A DNA stretch of 64,000 nucleotides from JANOZM01 sp031429355 (GTDB taxonomy: Bacteria > Pseudomonadota > Gammaproteobacteria > Burkholderiales > Burkholderiaceae_E), in the NCBI GenBank assembly GCA_031429355.1, contig JANOZM010000002.1:1-64000 (forward strand). Reading direction: 5' to 3'. Of the stretch, positions 63,048 to 64,000 are shown one piece after another. Each line of letters opens with the position of its first letter. Within the stretch, counting starts at the first letter, position 1. The notes under the pieces were generated by a model. That model was given only the letters and a program-made list of their open reading frames with translations. It had not been told where the DNA came from and searched no databases. The position numbers and the translations under genes are program-made.

Positions 63048-63556
63048 GCTGTTGGGCTTTCTAATGCGGGGCCCGTTAAGCGTGATTGTGGTCGGTTGGA
63101 AAAGTACAGCCATGCTTGCATTAAGCAAATAATGGCCGTAAGCGCTAACCCAGGGGCCAGCGCCGCGTATACCCACCACATAGGAAGGCCTAAAATCATG
63201 CTGGTTTCATTGGCTTGGTAAACCGCGAATGCGCCAACACCAGTACGCCATGCAAGCACCGAGCACATTAAGGCCAAGAGAAGGCAACCTAGTCCGTCGA
63301 GAAAATCTTGTTTTCGCGGTGAAAATTGTTGTGTAAAAAAATCAACAATAATATTGCTATTGCGCATTTGGCACCAAGGCACGCACAGCGAAATTGATAA
63401 CGCTATACCCATTTGTGTGAGTTCTACATCGCCTTGAATGGGTTTTGAGGTAAGCCAGCGCGACAGCACGCTATAAGCAGTCATGCCGGCAACCAATAAA
63501 GCTAATGCGGCTCCGCTAATTGCGAACCACCGACTGAACCAGCGAATCAATAACAT
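63044..63556 (-). CDS. dctQ: TRAP transporter small permease subunit (DctQ)
   Basis: A 170-residue four-helix membrane protein. Patterns: WFAISGAALALLVAGMTAYSVLSRW, GDVELTQMGIALSISLCVPWCQMRNSNIIVDFF and a C-terminal TGPALESP tail. ATG 63556 is preferred over an upstream TTG. It is the second gene of dctP-dctQ-dctM on the - strand. Confidence 0.88.
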   Translation of the reverse strand: MLLIRWFSRWFAISGAALALLVAGMTAYSVLSRWLTSKPIQGDVELTQMGIALSISLCVPWCQMRNSNIIVDFFTQQFSPRKQDFLDGLGCLLLALMCSVLAWRTGVGAFAVYQANETSMILGLPMWWVYAALAPGLALTAIICLMQAWLYFSNRPQSRLTGPALESPTA

Positions 63557-63630
63557 TATTTTATGTGTAAGGTGAAGGGGTTTAAGAAATGTGGTTTGCA
63601 ATAGGAAGCGTGTAAAACAATTGCAAAAAA

Positions 63631-63653
63631 AACGCCAACTTCTGGTCGGCGTT
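63631..63653 (-). terminator. Terminator between dctP and dctQ
   Basis: AACGCCAAC (63631-63639) and GTCGGCGTT (63645-63653) pair over nine positions; the only mismatch on the + strand becomes a G-U pair on the - strand, and there the stem is followed by TTTTTTTTGC. It is an intrinsic terminator after dctP that must be read through to express dctQM. Confidence 0.8.
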
Positions 63654-63737
63654 TTTTCGTATTAAATCCAACTGCGCAAACTTTTACTAAACAAACGTAA
63701 TTGGAATAAATAGAACACTAAAAATAGTGCGCTTAAT

Positions 63738-64000
63738 TTACTTGCGATACTTTACTAACAAATCACGCGCATCTTGCAACATAACTTTGCCCGGCTGGCC
63801 GCGCTTGTCCATATCCGCAATCCATTCATCATACAGACCAGCTGATGCTTTTACCCAGTTGTCCAACTCACTACTTGGGATAGTGTAGAAAGTATTGCCA
63901 CGATCTTGTGCTGCTTTACGACCGGCAGCTTGGCTGTTGTCCCAAATTTTTCCAATTTGTTGCGATAGTTGCGGACCGGAATTGTTGTCGATTATTTTCT
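63738..64000 (-). CDS. dctP: TRAP transporter substrate-binding protein DctP, partial
   Basis: The last 87 residues of a periplasmic binding protein; the start lies beyond the window. The reading IGKIWDNSQAAGRKAAQDRG, FYTIPSSELDNWVKASAGLYDEWI and DKRGQPGKVMLQDARDLLVKY is the C-terminal helical part of the DctP family. It is cut by the window edge, so length and signal peptide cannot be judged. Substrate (likely a carboxylate) is unknown. Confidence 0.88.
   Translation of the reverse strand, partial: KIIDNNSGPQLSQQIGKIWDNSQAAGRKAAQDRGNTFYTIPSSELDNWVKASAGLYDEWIADMDKRGQPGKVMLQDARDLLVKYRK

Noticed and set aside
1..64000. CRISPR array, prophage, insertion sequence, tRNA or rRNA
   Set aside because: No regularly spaced repeats, transposase or phage genes, or tRNA/rRNA-like sequence were recognised by eye; a tRNA scan would be the decisive check.

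Overview
The window reads as chromosomal DNA of a betaproteobacterium, most likely a Burkholderiales member of moderate GC. This is inferred from a czcI-type gene ahead of czcCBA, malate synthase G, tripartite carboxylate transporter remnants, a TRAP transporter and general protein style; there is no rRNA or other marker gene to confirm it. Genes are dense, many overlap by 4 bases, and I see no tRNA, rRNA, CRISPR array, prophage or insertion sequence. Layout: 1-10 kb holds a HigBA-type toxin-antitoxin pair, a GNAT enzyme, an SGNH-type lipoprotein, L-threonate dehydrogenase beside the relic of a carboxylate-binding protein, RhlE helicase, a luciferase-like oxidoreductase, a vanadium-haloperoxidase-family lipoprotein and a PEBP-YHYH fusion lipoprotein with a coupled exported partner. 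10-18 kb holds an orphan PhnD-type binding protein, a CGNR regulator divergent from a Tat-exported molybdopterin oxidoreductase with its iron-sulfur subunit, and a GntR/ABC operon. 18-26.5 kb is a heavy-metal efflux island: czcI, czcC, two small periplasmic His-motif proteins, czcB, czcA, and a divergent DMT transporter with a long His-rich tail. 
26.6-38 kb holds a lipid A phosphoethanolamine transferase, a beta-propeller protein paired with a MoaD/ThiS-like protein, a 5'-nucleotidase, a YebC paralogue, a large lipoprotein and malate synthase G. 38.6-40.6 kb is a compact arsenic operon (arsR-arsI-arsC-aqpS) with no ArsB or Acr3 pump. 41.4-47.4 kb holds two secreted PQQ-type sugar/sorbosone dehydrogenases alternating with two c-type cytochromes, facing a TonB-dependent receptor that closely resembles E. 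coli YncD/PqqU, the PQQ importer; no PQQ synthesis genes are present. I consider this a PQQ scavenging-and-use locus and the most interesting part of the window. 
47.5-51.3 kb is a patchy accessory stretch: a frameshifted LysE/RhtB exporter relic, an HxlR regulator divergent from an SDR, small-domain proteins, a VOC gene interrupted by one amber codon and a truncated ABM monooxygenase. 51.3-54.9 kb holds a Xaa-Pro aminopeptidase downstream of a cobalt-type nitrile hydratase cluster (alpha, beta, accessory protein). 55-64 kb holds a beta-propeller lipoprotein, an aromatic/aspartate aminotransferase, tag, a DUF418 membrane protein whose conserved start lacks any ATG/GTG/TTG, a REC-EAL phosphodiesterase and a TRAP transporter cut by the window end.
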